Of a stretch of DNA of 64,000 nucleotides, positions 37,555 through 47,972 are shown in pieces (within the stretch, counting starts at the first letter, position 1; each line of letters starts with the position of its first letter). Under the pieces are notes generated by a model. That model had not been told where the DNA came from, made no database searches, and was given only the letters and a program-made list of their open reading frames with translations. The stretch is taken from assembly GCF_026213295.1 (NCBI RefSeq), contig NC_079426.1, forward strand, positions 21,433,639 through 21,497,638. The letters run 5' to 3'. The translations under genes were made by a program, and so were the position numbers. This DNA comes from Gadus chalcogrammus (taxonomy: Eukaryota; Chordata; Actinopteri; Gadiformes; Gadidae).

Positions 37555-38219
37555 TGTACTGTCCTCGGTGGGGTGTGCTAACTCCAACTAGACAGTGAGC
37601 TAAACTCTCTTCTATTCATGAACATGAAGAATGCCTTGAATTCTTGTTTGTAGATTTATTTTCATTCTTCACATTGTATTGAATCCATGTAGATAAGATC
37701 AAGAGATCAAAAGATGAAAGAGAGTGAAACTAGAAAACAAACAACAAAGTATTGCAATTAGTTAAGTCACCTAGTTTCCTTGAACAATACCTTAAGTATA
37801 GAAATCACAATAAAGCTAAATGTTAACATTTCTTAGAACTAAAATTATCTTGAAGGCCACGTGTTGAAACTAACATGCATAGTTAACATTCCCTATTAGT
37901 TAGCCTTATAACTCTGTTTTTACATCATGTAATTAACATACAAATGAGTCAACACAGCCACAACAAAGATACGATACGTACAAGCGATGCCTCTACTGGG
38001 GAACCAACATGCAAGAAGCCTTTCTCTGGGGTAGTGACCGTCTGCACTCCCAATCAACCTGCCATTTCTAACGTTTTCTACGCGCGCATTCTAACGTGAT
38101 CTAAACTATTTTCCTTCCTGCTTCCTGTGCAGCTCGAAAATACAACGTCAAAATAAAAGTCTGGATGAAACACAAATTTAAAGCATTTAATTCAAATGAA
38201 ATGCCTGAAGGGCAGAACA
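37555..38219 (-). repeat. Pao LTR (5' LTR), unit 1
   Basis: 665 bp. CTGGT TSD at 38220-38224. The sequence on its left, complement gtgaaaaagcgttattc, is the position of the primer site. Confidence 0.9.
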
Positions 38220-38224
38220 CTGGT

Positions 38225-38647
38225 TGAAGTGCAGCTTTGAATCAGCTGTGCTTTGATCTCTTTGTCAGTGTCTGCAAACTCACAGTTCTTTGCAAGCATG
38301 CGTAGTCTAGTGCAGTATGTGTCTAGATTTTCGCCTGGCAGTTGCACTGCCTTTCTGAACATATAAACTTGATACTGAGTGTTCTTCTTGGGGGTGAAGT
38401 ACGTTTCGAGCCTTGCCTTTACGTCCGCATATTTGTCTCCCTCATCTGCGAGCGTGTCATAGATATCATGCACGCGCTCTCCTGCTAGGTGCAGCAGCAG
38501 TGCCTTTAGCCTAGCATCGCCGGTGATGTTGACTGCAGTAGTGTAGTTTTCAAACCTCTGCACCCATTTGGTCCAACGCGGTCCCACCGAGCTTGGATCC
38601 GTTTCTGAGTCAAATGCATGGAGTGCAGGAGTGTGCGCGAGCGACAT
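38225..38647 (-). pseudogene. gag: Gypsy gag capsid, unit 1, cut by Pao
   Basis: ATG at 38647, MSLAHTPALHAFD, then PRWTKWVQRFENYT, 'LHLAGERVHDIYDTL', YFTPKKNTQYQVYMFRKA and GENLDTYCTRLRMLAKNC. This is the capsid of K02A2.6-type fish Gypsy elements. The frame enters the Pao LTR at 38224 and ends. The original frame continues on the far side of Pao at 33849, so gag-pol was one long frame of roughly 1,330 codons. ATG lies about 150 bp from the central LTR. Confidence 0.85.
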
Positions 38648-38796
38648 GACGAGTGCAGCGTGTAGCGTTGGCCACTCAGTCCTCGGAATGCTGGCTATGC
38701 TAACTGTGAAGCTAGCTAAACTCCCGCGGTTAGGAAACGCTTTGTATTCCTCTTCTTTTCCGGACTTTATTGTTCCATATTTATCCTCGTTGCCAG

Positions 38797-38947
38797 TGTG
38801 ATGTTGTAGGTTATCATATTGAAATGAGACGAACGGACAACTGTTTGCATGAACTCAGGTTTATCTCCGGGATCTCCGATGCACGTCTTACTCGTTCCAG
38901 TACTACGTCATGACCAACCAATATACGGCAGTGTCGCAAACACTACA
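38797..38947 (-). repeat. Gypsy LTR 2, shared central LTR, 151 bp
   Basis: Identical to LTR 1 and 3. It acts as the 5' LTR of unit 1 (primer site on its left) and the 3' LTR of unit 2 (polypurine tract on its right). No TSD flanks it. Confidence 0.9.
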
Positions 38948-39315
38948 TCACACTCTTCTTTTTTTTAGGCGCCTAACATCACAACATTTCTGAATAGGCA
39001 TACATGAACTTATTCATTGTAAACAGATGAGACAAGATACCATTTACTTATGGCTTCTAGTAAACAAAATAACATTTCACACAGTACCAAACAGTAAACA
39101 TTCTTCTGGTTTCAAATGTCTCATATACCCTGGTATTCAACATGTTTCAAATATCAAATAAATATATCAACCCTGTGCTATAACATTCACAGTAATTTGC
39201 ATAACATTCTCTGCATTACAAGTGCAAGTGTACTCGGTACGAGTCATTAGAACGAGCTGTCATGTTCACTGACAGTAATATGAGCTATGTTGGCATATTG
39301 CCTTTGACCAACATC

Positions 39316-42300
39316 TCACACATAGTCCCTTAGGTACGGAGGGCGCTGTCGTCTGGTTCTGGAGGGGTACCTTTGTGGCCTTGGTGAGGCACCAGTGACA
39401 GCGTCACCATCATCATCTTCGTCGGGATCTGATGGAATGTCCTGTATCTCTGGATTCACTCTCTTGAAAAAGGATGAATTACGAGTAATGGAATGTCCAT
39501 CTCTGGTCGCAGTGACCATTGAGCCTTTCACTTTTGAAACAGTATGTGGCTTACTGTTGTATGGTGTTGTAAGCTTGTTGTGTTTTGGTTGTTTGTGAAG
39601 CACTGCGTCACCAGGAATGAGGGGGCGTGGTTTGGCGTGACGGCGTGCGTCTGAGTTGCGCTTCATCTTGGCCTTAGCTGTGCTGTCTTTGTCTCTGATT
39701 GTGTGGTCAATGTTCTTTTCGATGGTTGAGGTGAGTGTGGGGACTTTTATGTGCATCTTGTACCGCAGCATTAGGTCGGCTGGGGATGCTCCAGTGGTGC
39801 TGTGAGGTGTAGAGCGATACTCACGGAGGAATGTGTTGAGTGTCTGCTTCCACGGAATGTTCACAGTCTCTGACACTCGGATGGCTTTCCCGAGTGTGCG
39901 CATGAAACGCTCTGCTGTCGCGTTGGCCTGAGGCCAGAGGGGTGTTATCTTCCGATGATGGAAACCTAGGCAGTCAGCAAACTTGGAAAACTGTTCACTG
40001 TTAAATGGTGGACCATTATCTGTTTTGACCACTCTGGGTATGCCAAACATGGAAAACACTTTGTCAAACACTGGGATAACTGTGTTAGCTGAAGTAGACC
40101 TTATTATCTCAACTATAGGGTAGCGTGAGTACTCGTCTATAATAACTAAGAGATACTCTCCCGTAGGGAGGGGGCCATAGAAATCCGCACTGATATCAAG
40201 CCAAGGGGCTTCTGGTAGATCTGACATTCTCAGGGGCTCTGACTGGGCTATGGGTGTGTTTGCTTGACATGCTAAACAGTTCTTTACAGTTTGTTCTGCT
40301 TTCTGATCGATGTCGGGGAACCATACCTTTGACCTGAGAAGTTTCTTTGTTTTAACAATGCCCTGATGTCCTTCATGGGCTAACTGTAACACTCTGTGTT
40401 CAAGGGATGCTGGGATGATGATCCTCGTGCCTCTGAGGACGATGTCGTTGCTGGGCAGCATGCTCAGCTCTTCGCTGACTCGGATGAATTTCTTCAGAGT
40501 AGCAGCATGCTGTGTGTTGTCGGTGATCCTGTGCCACATGTTGTGTCTGATGTAGGAAGTGACCTCCTGTAATATCGGGTCCTTGAGTGTTTCTTCTCTG
40601 ATCTCAGCGAGGGTCATTGCTTTGGGTGTAGCATGGTGGGCGATGAAGTTGACATATTCTTCTGCTACCTTCCCTGCTCTTGTAGATTCTCCTGTTGGTG
40701 TCTTGATGGGGTGACGTGACATGTAGTCGGCGGGGTTCTCTGCGCCTTTCCGGTACTCCACGCGAAAGTTGTAGGGCTGGAGTCTCAGTCCCCATCTCTC
40801 GATTCTCGCCGGTGGTTTTGATTTGGGGTTATTCCAGATCACTTCAAGGGCTTGGTGGTCTGTGACCAAGGTGAAGGGGTTTCCGTAGATATATAAGTGG
40901 AAATGTTCACAACTCCACACGATGGCCAGTGCTTCCCGTTCGGTCTGTGAGTAGCGTCTTTCCACGTCACTCAGAGCACGGCTGGCATATGCTATGGTGT
41001 GCCTCTCCCCTTTTCTGTCGGATTGATAAAGAATGGCGCCTAGGCCGACTGGGCTGGCGTCCACGATCAGCTCTGTGTCCTTAGCTGGATCGAAGTACGC
41101 CATGACTGTGTCACTGGTGAGGCTGTCTTTGATTGTCTGTAGCGCAGCAGCGTGCTCCGGGCCCCAGCTCCATTGTGTGTCTTTTTTGGTGAGCTCGCGT
41201 AGCGGAGCGGAGATGGTGGCAAAGTCTGGTATGAACCGTGCACAGTAGTTTGCCATGCCGAGTAGGCTTCTGACCTCTGTCGGGTCCTGTGGGTCGCTGG
41301 CTTGCTTGATGGCGGCGACCTTTTTGGGGTCAGCTGAGATTCCGTCTGCTGAAAAGATGAACCCGAAGAATTCGAGGCTGGATTTATCAAACTCACACTT
41401 TTTGCGATTGAGTGTGAGACCTCTCTCTTTCAGTCTCTGGAACACCGCTCTGAGGGTGTCGTCGTGCTCAGCCTGTGTCTTGCCGTGGATGATGATGTCG
41501 TCACTCAGGTTCTTGACGCCGCTGATCCCTTGCAATGTCTGGCATATTGCATTCTGGAACACCTCCGCGGCAGACGATATTCCAAAGTTTAGGCGTTTGT
41601 AGCGCCTCAGACCTTGGTGTGTGGTGAAGGTCGTGATGTATCTGCTGGCCGGATGGAGCTCTAACTGATGATATCCGGCAGTCAGGTCCAGCTTGGAGAA
41701 GACCGTTGCTCCGTTGAGCTCATGGATGACGTCGTCCATGGTGGGTGTGATGTGGCGTTCGCGCTGTATGGCGGTGTTGGCTTGTCTCATGTCGACGCAG
41801 ATCCTCACTTTATCCGGGTCTTTTGGTTTGGGAGGCGTCACAATTGGGGAGACCCATGGCGTAGGGCCTGTGACTGTCTCTATGATGTCATCATTCTCGA
41901 GTTTCAGCAGTTCGTCCTCAACTTTCTTTCGGATGTGAAACGGCACCCGCCGGTGTGGCTGACAGGTAGGCTGCACGTCTTTGTTGATGTGTAGCTTGAC
42001 TTGAAAATCTTTTAGTTTGCCTATTCCCTGGAAGAGCTCTGGATAACTGTCCACCAGCTCGTCTGCCACTGTTCGGCCGCTTGTGGATGAGACGCTGTTG
42101 ACTATTTTGATCAGGCCAAGCTCATCGGCTGTTTGGTAGCTTAACAGGGAGCAGCCATCACCCTCCAGCACGTAGAACAAACCCTTAGTCTTTTTGTTCC
42201 CTGCCTCTATATCACAGTTGAATGCTCCAGCTATGGGCAGTGAGTTGGTGCAGCCATAAGGATATATCTTTACACTGACTGTGGTGAGCTGCGGGCGTGG

Positions 42301-42879
42301 AGTCATTGTGTTGAAAACGGACTCACTGATAATATTCACTGCAGTTCCAGAGTCTATGAGTGCTGATATCTTGGTACCGTTGAGCTTGATGCATGTCTGT
42401 GGCTGCATATTGCCACTGTTGCTGTTTATTATAAACACATATTTCTCATCGATGCTAGACGAGTTGTAGCCACCATTTTGCTCGGTGCTGGTCACATTGT
42501 ACACTTTGCGTCTGTGTTGTTTACCTTTCTCTCTCTCTTCGTCTTTTGGCTCACGCCCTCTGGTTGGTTCTTTTTGCCTAGATCTGCATTGTCGAGCAAA
42601 GTGATTCATCCTACCGCATGCTTTGCAGTCCTTGCCCCGTGCTGGGCAGTCTCCTTCATGTGGATACTGTCCTCCACAGTTCCTGCAGTTGTTGCTGGGC
42701 TTGCCTCTCCCAGTGTATTGGCTGGGCCGCCAATTCTGCTGGATCACATTCACTGATGCAGTATCTGTCTGTTCCATGCCCGCTGCTTGCTGCTCGGACA
42801 GTTCTAGTGACCTACCATGGTCGAGAAGGTCATCTAAGCCCTTGTCAGGCTCTCTCAGCGCGCGTCGACGCAGCCTGGT
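39316..42879 (-). CDS. pol: Gypsy pol, unit 2
   Basis: Same frame and domain order as 30291-33854, shifted by 9,025 bp. I see no base difference over the 3.56 kb, judged from all overlapping frames being identical. All catalytic motifs are retained (protease DSG, RT LSDD, integrase DDE). As in unit 1, the 5' end of the frame is cut by the Pao LTR at 42880. Confidence 0.9.
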   Translation of the reverse strand, partial: TRLRRRALREPDKGLDDLLDHGRSLELSEQQAAGMEQTDTASVNVIQQNWRPSQYTGRGKPSNNCRNCGGQYPHEGDCPARGKDCKACGRMNHFARQCRSRQKEPTRGREPKDEEREKGKQHRRKVYNVTSTEQNGGYNSSSIDEKYVFIINSNSGNMQPQTCIKLNGTKISALIDSGTAVNIISESVFNTMTPRPQLTTVSVKIYPYGCTNSLPIAGAFNCDIEAGNKKTKGLFYVLEGDGCSLLSYQTADELGLIKIVNSVSSTSGRTVADELVDSYPELFQGIGKLKDFQVKLHINKDVQPTCQPHRRVPFHIRKKVEDELLKLENDDIIETVTGPTPWVSPIVTPPKPKDPDKVRICVDMRQANTAIQRERHITPTMDDVIHELNGATVFSKLDLTAGYHQLELHPASRYITTFTTHQGLRRYKRLNFGISSAAEVFQNAICQTLQGISGVKNLSDDIIIHGKTQAEHDDTLRAVFQRLKERGLTLNRKKCEFDKSSLEFFGFIFSADGISADPKKVAAIKQASDPQDPTEVRSLLGMANYCARFIPDFATISAPLRELTKKDTQWSWGPEHAAALQTIKDSLTSDTVMAYFDPAKDTELIVDASPVGLGAILYQSDRKGERHTIAYASRALSDVERRYSQTEREALAIVWSCEHFHLYIYGNPFTLVTDHQALEVIWNNPKSKPPARIERWGLRLQPYNFRVEYRKGAENPADYMSRHPIKTPTGESTRAGKVAEEYVNFIAHHATPKAMTLAEIREETLKDPILQEVTSYIRHNMWHRITDNTQHAATLKKFIRVSEELSMLPSNDIVLRGTRIIIPASLEHRVLQLAHEGHQGIVKTKKLLRSKVWFPDIDQKAEQTVKNCLACQANTPIAQSEPLRMSDLPEAPWLDISADFYGPLPTGEYLLVIIDEYSRYPIVEIIRSTSANTVIPVFDKVFSMFGIPRVVKTDNGPPFNSEQFSKFADCLGFHHRKITPLWPQANATAERFMRTLGKAIRVSETVNIPWKQTLNTFLREYRSTPHSTTGASPADLMLRYKMHIKVPTLTSTIEKNIDHTIRDKDSTAKAKMKRNSDARRHAKPRPLIPGDAVLHKQPKHNKLTTPYNSKPHTVSKVKGSMVTATRDGHSITRNSSFFKRVNPEIQDIPSDPDEDDDGDAVTGASPRPQRYPSRTRRQRPPYLRDYV

Positions 42880-43595
42880 TGTACTGTCCTCGGTGGGGTG
42901 TGCTAACTCCAACTAGACAGTGAGCTAAACTCTCTTCTATTCATGAACATGAAGAATGCCTTGAATTCTTGTTTGTAGATTTATTTTCATTCTTCACATT
43001 GTATTGAATCCATGTAGATAAGATCAAGAGATCAAAAGATGAAAGAGAGTGAAACTAGAAAACAAACAACAAAGTATTGCAATTAGTTAAGTCACCTAGT
43101 TTCCTTGAACAATACCTTAAGTATAGAAATCACAATAAAGCTAAATGTTAACATTTCTTAGAACTAAAATTATCTTGAAGGCCACGTGTTGAAACTAACA
43201 TGCATAGTTAACATTCCCGATTAGTTAGCCTTATAACTCTGTTTTTACATCATGTAATTAACATACAAATGAGTCAACACAGCCACAACAAAGATACGAT
43301 ACGTACAAGCGATGCCTCTACTGGGGAACCAACATGCAAGAAGCCTTTCTCTGGGGTAGTGACCGTCTGCACTCCCAATCAACCTGCCGTTTCTAACGTT
43401 TTCTACGCGCGCATTCTAACGTGATCTAAACTATTTTCCTTCCTGCTTCCTGTGCAGCTCGAAAATACAACGTCAAAATAAAAGTCTGGATGAAACACAA
43501 ATTTAAAGCATTCAATTCAAATGAAATGCCTGAAGGGCAGAACACTCCCCGTCTGACCTTAAAGGTCACTATGAGCTTTTAAATGTCTCTGTCCT

Positions 43596-45245
43596 TTAAC
43601 TACAGTCTTTTGGCAGAAGGAGAACTACTTCTGACACAGGTCTTAGGAACACCTTCGGAGAACCTTGATCCGATGTCCTGAGCTCCACCTTCCTTACTTT
43701 GCTGTCTCTCCCTGGAAAGACAGCTGTGATCATCGCCATAGGCCACACGTTGCGTGCGGCTTGATTGTCCTTCAGGAGCACAATGTCCCCTTCTTTCAGG
43801 TCCCGGTGGGAATCTCTCCATTTCCGGCGGGCTTGCAGAGTGGGAAGGAACTCCTGACGCCAGCGACGCCAGAATCTGTCGGCAAGGGCTTGGACTTGTC
43901 TCCATTGTCTGCTGAGAAGATCCTTGTCTGTGAAGTCTCCGTGCGGTGGGGTAACCCCAATCTTTTGCGCCCCTCCCTGGGACATATCTCCAGTCAGCTT
44001 CATGAAGCCTTTGCAAGGTTTGAGAAAGGTGGGTCGGCCAATCTCTAGCACATTTGTCTTGAATGTGCCCACAGCCGGCCTATGTGCGTTCCCTAGGCAC
44101 ACGTCTCCTACTATAACCCATCCCAAATCAAGTCTTTGTGCGAAGGGGGCATTGTGAGGCCCACTCACTTGCTGCCGGACTTTATGAACCCTCACAATGT
44201 CTCTGCCTAGCAAGATGAGGATCTCCGCCTTGGGATCGAGCTCAGGTAAGTGCGGCGCTACACTTCGCAGGTGTGGATGGTGACAGGCTGCGTCAGGGGT
44301 CGGTATTTCGGAGCGGTCGATGAGTATGTCATTACACTCAATTAGTGATGGTAGTTGTAGGCTGGTCTGCCCATCGAGTGATTCGACCTGAAAGCCCTCT
44401 GCCTTTCTGCCTGACGTCTCAACTAGCCCAGCACAGGTCTTGAGTGAGTAGGGGAATGGTTGGCTCTTGATGTTGAAAAGCTGAAAGAAGTCTGATCGCA
44501 CAAGTGAACGGTTACTTTGATCATCCAAAATCACGTACATGTTGGTTGCCTTCTCACGTTGACCTTGTGGATATACTCGGGCCAGACAAATCTTCGCACA
44601 GGATCTTGCTGTTCGACCTGGGCCACACACCTGGGTACAGTGTGAGCTGATGGCTGTGCTGTCGCTGCTGTGTTCCTCTTCCTCCCCGCCATTGTCTGAT
44701 GGGGGTGTAGGCCTTCTGAAGACTTGAGGTGGTGGACCTGGATGCATAGCAGCATGATGTCGGTCGCTGTCACACTCCGCACACTTTACTTTTACTTTAC
44801 AGTCTCTTGCAAGATGGCTAGCTGAAGTGCAGCATTTGAAACAAATCCCATGCTCTTTGAGAAGGCTTTTTCGTTCTTCGAGAACCTTCCCTCTAAATGT
44901 TCTGCATTTCCTCAGCGCATGTGGTTTGTTGTGAATGGGACAGTTTTCCTCTGGCCCATCAGGCTTTCTCTCAGGTGAGTTTGCAGGTGGGTCTTTACCT
45001 GGAGAGATGTCTGTCTTGTGAACAGATATTTTCCTCCCATAACTGTTAGAGGCTACTTTGTCTGACTTCAACCCGTTGCTGCTTGCGCATGAAAGGATAA
45101 AACTGGGGTCATTTCTCCGGCGTGCTTCATGACAAATGAAATCGGCAAAGTAATCAAATGGAGGGAAGTGGCCGTTGTTTTCTTCTTTAAACCTTGAACC
45201 TACTGTTAGCCATTTTTCCTGTAGCCCATAAGGGAGTTTCTCCAC
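43596..45245 (-). CDS. Pao gag-protease/integrase-C fusion, unit 2
   Basis: 549-codon frame, GTG-initiated artefact as in unit 1. The same zinc knuckles, protease and fused C-terminal integrase domain. Residue differences from unit 1: CGPG for CGLG near residue 209 and PPHGD for PPYGD near residue 426. The base change at 44091 is silent in this frame. Confidence 0.8.
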   Translation of the reverse strand: MEKLPYGLQEKWLTVGSRFKEENNGHFPPFDYFADFICHEARRRNDPSFILSCASSNGLKSDKVASNSYGRKISVHKTDISPGKDPPANSPERKPDGPEENCPIHNKPHALRKCRTFRGKVLEERKSLLKEHGICFKCCTSASHLARDCKVKVKCAECDSDRHHAAMHPGPPPQVFRRPTPPSDNGGEEEEHSSDSTAISSHCTQVCGPGRTARSCAKICLARVYPQGQREKATNMYVILDDQSNRSLVRSDFFQLFNIKSQPFPYSLKTCAGLVETSGRKAEGFQVESLDGQTSLQLPSLIECNDILIDRSEIPTPDAACHHPHLRSVAPHLPELDPKAEILILLGRDIVRVHKVRQQVSGPHNAPFAQRLDLGWVIVGDVCLGNAHRPAVGTFKTNVLEIGRPTFLKPCKGFMKLTGDMSQGGAQKIGVTPPHGDFTDKDLLSRQWRQVQALADRFWRRWRQEFLPTLQARRKWRDSHRDLKEGDIVLLKDNQAARNVWPMAMITAVFPGRDSKVRKVELRTSDQGSPKVFLRPVSEVVLLLPKDCS

Positions 45246-45253
45246 AATGGGCC

Positions 45254-46522
45254 CTATGCCCCTGGCTGTATCCAGGTAGGCAATCCTGTGAGGTAACCTT
45301 CTTCTCTGGCACCCTGGAGTTCCATAAGAAGATCGCCTAGGTCCCTCAGCTTCCCATAATCTTTGGTTGATATTCTTGGAAATTCATCCAGTCTTTTAAA
45401 AAGAGCCTCTTCCATTACTTCCAGTGCGGCGTAGCACTCTTGGAGGCGGTCCCAGGCCTTTTTCAATGCTACGTCTGGATTTCCGACATACACAGAGCGT
45501 GTCCTTTTGATGTGCTTGACCGACTCTGTTCCTAGCCATTTAATCAGCAGATCCAAAATTTCAGTTGTTGTGAGTCCTAAGCCTGTAGTAGCATTACTGA
45601 ATGATGACTGCCATGCTAGATAATTTTCAGGTTTATCATCGAATTGGTAGAGACTTGTACTCACTAAATCACGACGAGCCAGGTATCGTGCCAGGTGTTC
45701 TGTTTCAGGTGCCACACTTGCAGTGGATGGAGCATACATGGGTACGTATGATGGAGCTGTCGCCTTAAATGGTGATTTGTGAGGATGATGTGTTGTCTTG
45801 GGTTTGGTGGGCTGTCCGTTACCTCTAGCGGGTGTTGTGTGATGTCCATTATCTCCAATGTTCGTTGTTTGTTGTCCATCGCGTCTTTCCTGACTTGTAT
45901 GACCTCCATTGAGTGGTGCGCTGATGTGGGTTACATACCTAGATTTAGCACTGAGAAATGGCTGCCTTGGTGTTTCATCATGCCTAGATGGTCTGTGGGG
46001 AGTTTCATCCTCTTTTATCTCTCCCTGTGGCTCAGAGTTGTGCTCTGGTGGAGGGGGCCATGTGACGTAGCTTGCGTCTGATAGGGCTACTCCAGGTGAT
46101 GTGGTATGGACGGATACCCGAGTCTGTGATACGTCAAGCCCAGCTTGTGCTTCAACATATTCGTCAGTGCGTGTTGCAATTTCATTTTGCAGATCTAGTG
46201 AAGATGGATCAGTCCTGATCGAATCTCCTATGTCTAGTTCAGCTGCTTCTAGTGCCTCGGCTTGGGCAATAGCTGCAGCTGCCTCTCTTTGAAGTGCGAG
46301 TGCGCCCAATTCAGCTTCCAGCTTGGCTTTACCTAATTGTAGCTCGGCTTCCTTCTCTGCTTTTTGTACCTTGAGTGTCACCTCTCTCTCTGCAAATGTT
46401 GCTCGTGCTTTCGCCGCCTCTGCTTTAGCGCGCGCCCTTACTGCTGCACTCGATGTCGATGAGGAAGAACTCTTTGATTTTCTCGTATGTACAGATACAT
46501 TAGAAGTCCCGGCTAATTCCAT
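45254..46522 (-). CDS. Pao gag N-terminal part, unit 2
   Basis: 422 codons from ATG 46522. The same coiled coil, capsid and terminal frameshift as unit 1. One residue differs in this frame (ATRTDEY for ATRTNEY). The other two base differences are silent in this frame. Confidence 0.8.
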   Translation of the reverse strand: MELAGTSNVSVHTRKSKSSSSSTSSAAVRARAKAEAAKARATFAEREVTLKVQKAEKEAELQLGKAKLEAELGALALQREAAAAIAQAEALEAAELDIGDSIRTDPSSLDLQNEIATRTDEYVEAQAGLDVSQTRVSVHTTSPGVALSDASYVTWPPPPEHNSEPQGEIKEDETPHRPSRHDETPRQPFLSAKSRYVTHISAPLNGGHTSQERRDGQQTTNIGDNGHHTTPARGNGQPTKPKTTHHPHKSPFKATAPSYVPMYAPSTASVAPETEHLARYLARRDLVSTSLYQFDDKPENYLAWQSSFSNATTGLGLTTTEILDLLIKWLGTESVKHIKRTRSVYVGNPDVALKKAWDRLQECYAALEVMEEALFKRLDEFPRISTKDYGKLRDLGDLLMELQGAREEGYLTGLPTWIQPGA

Positions 46523-47249
46523 TTTTTCTTATCTTGCTTCTTTGGACGTTGAAACTCCAGTTGAATAACGCTTTTTCACTGTACTGTCCTCGGTGGGGTG
46601 TGCTAACTCCAACTAGACAGTGAGCTAAACTCTCTTCTATTCATGAACATGAAGAATGCCTTGAATTCTTGTTTGTAGATTTATTTTCGTTCTTCACATT
46701 GTATTGAATCCATGTAGATAAGATCAAGAGATCAAAAGATGAAAGAGAGTGAAACTAGAAAACAAACAACAAAGTATTGCAATTAGTTAAGTCACCTAGT
46801 TTCCTTGAACAATACCTTAAGTATAGAAATCACAATAAAGCTAAATGTTAACATTTCTTAGAACTAAAATTATCTTGAAGGCCACGTGTTGAAACTAACA
46901 TGCATAGTTAACATTCCCTATTAGTTAGCCTTATAACTCTGTTTTTACATCATGTAATTAACATACAAATGAGTCAACACAGCCACAACAAAGATACGAT
47001 ACGTACAAGCGATGCCTCTACTGGGGAACCAACATGCAAGAAGCCTTTCTCTGGGGTAGTGACCGTCTGCACTCCCAATCAACCTGCCATTTCTAACGTT
47101 TTCTACGCGCGCATTCTAACGTGATCTAAACTATTTTCCTTCCTGCTTCCTGTGCAGCTCGAAAATACAACGTCAAAATAAAAGTCTGGATGAAACACAA
47201 ATTTAAAGCATTTAATTCAAATGAAATGCCTGAAGGGCAGAACACTGGT

Positions 47250-47672
47250 TGAAGTGCAGCTTTGAATCAGCTGTGCTTTGATCTCTTTGTCAGTGTCTGC
47301 AAACTCACAGTTCTTTGCAAGCATGCGTAGTCTAGTGCAGTATGTGTCTAGATTTTCGCCTGGCAGTTGCACTGCCTTTCTGAACATATAAACTTGATAC
47401 TGAGTGTTCTTCTTGGGGGTGAAGTACGTTTCGAGCCTTGCCTTTACGTCCGCATATTTGTCTCCCTCATCTGCGAGCGTGTCGTAGATATCATGCACGC
47501 GCTCTCCTGCTAGGTGCAGCAGCAGTGCCTTTAGCCTAGCATCGCCGGTGATGTTGACTGCAGTAGTGTAGTTTTCAAACCTCTGCACCCATTTGGTCCA
47601 ACGCGGTCCCACCGAGCTTGGATCCGTTTCTGAGTCAAATGCATGGAGTGCAGGAGTGTGCGCGAGCGACAT
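47250..47672 (-). pseudogene. gag: Gypsy gag capsid, unit 2, cut by Pao
   Basis: Same as 38225-38647, with one silent base change at 47484. It is interrupted by the Pao LTR at 47244-47249. Confidence 0.85.
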
Positions 47673-47821
47673 GACGAGTGCAGCGTGTAGCGTTGGCCAC
47701 TCAGTCCTCGGAATGCTGGCTATGCTAACTGTGAAGCTAGCTAAACTCCCGCGGTTAGGAAACGCTTTGTATTCCTCTTCTTTTCCGGACTTTATTGTTC
47801 CATATTTATCCTCGTTGCCAG

Positions 47822-47972
47822 TGTGATGTTGTAGGTTATCATATTGAAATGAGACGAACGGACAACTGTTTGCATGAACTCAGGTTTATCTCCGGGATCT
47901 CCGATGCACGTCTTACTCGTTCCAGTACTACGTCATGACCAACCAATATACGGCAGTGTCGCAAACACTACA
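47822..47972 (-). repeat. Gypsy LTR 3 (5' LTR of unit 2), 151 bp
   Basis: Identical to LTR 1 and 2. CCCAC TSD directly right (47973-47977). Primer site directly left (complement ctggcaacgagg). Confidence 0.9.

Larger units (their letters stand above)
33850..38224 (-). mobile_element. BEL/Pao element in Gypsy gag, unit 1 (internally deleted)
   Basis: LTRs at 33855-34519 and 37555-38219 are each 665 bp, begin TGTACTGTCC and end GCAGAACA, and differ at three places by eye (near 34190, 34364 and 34488 of the left copy). CTGGT flanks both sides (33850-33854 and 38220-38224). A polypurine tract (complement gtcagacggggag) lies right of the left LTR. Coding is gag and protease plus an integrase C-terminus. 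RT, RNase H and the integrase core are absent. The element lies between the Gypsy capsid (38225-38647) and nucleocapsid (from 33849 down). Confidence 0.9.
42875..47249 (-). mobile_element. BEL/Pao element in Gypsy gag, unit 2
   Basis: LTRs 42880-43544 and 46580-47244, with CTGGT on both sides (42875-42879, 47245-47249). Same insertion site, same internal deletion and same LTR-LTR differences as unit 1, so it is a duplicate, not a second insertion. One extra change in its right LTR at 46689. Confidence 0.9.
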
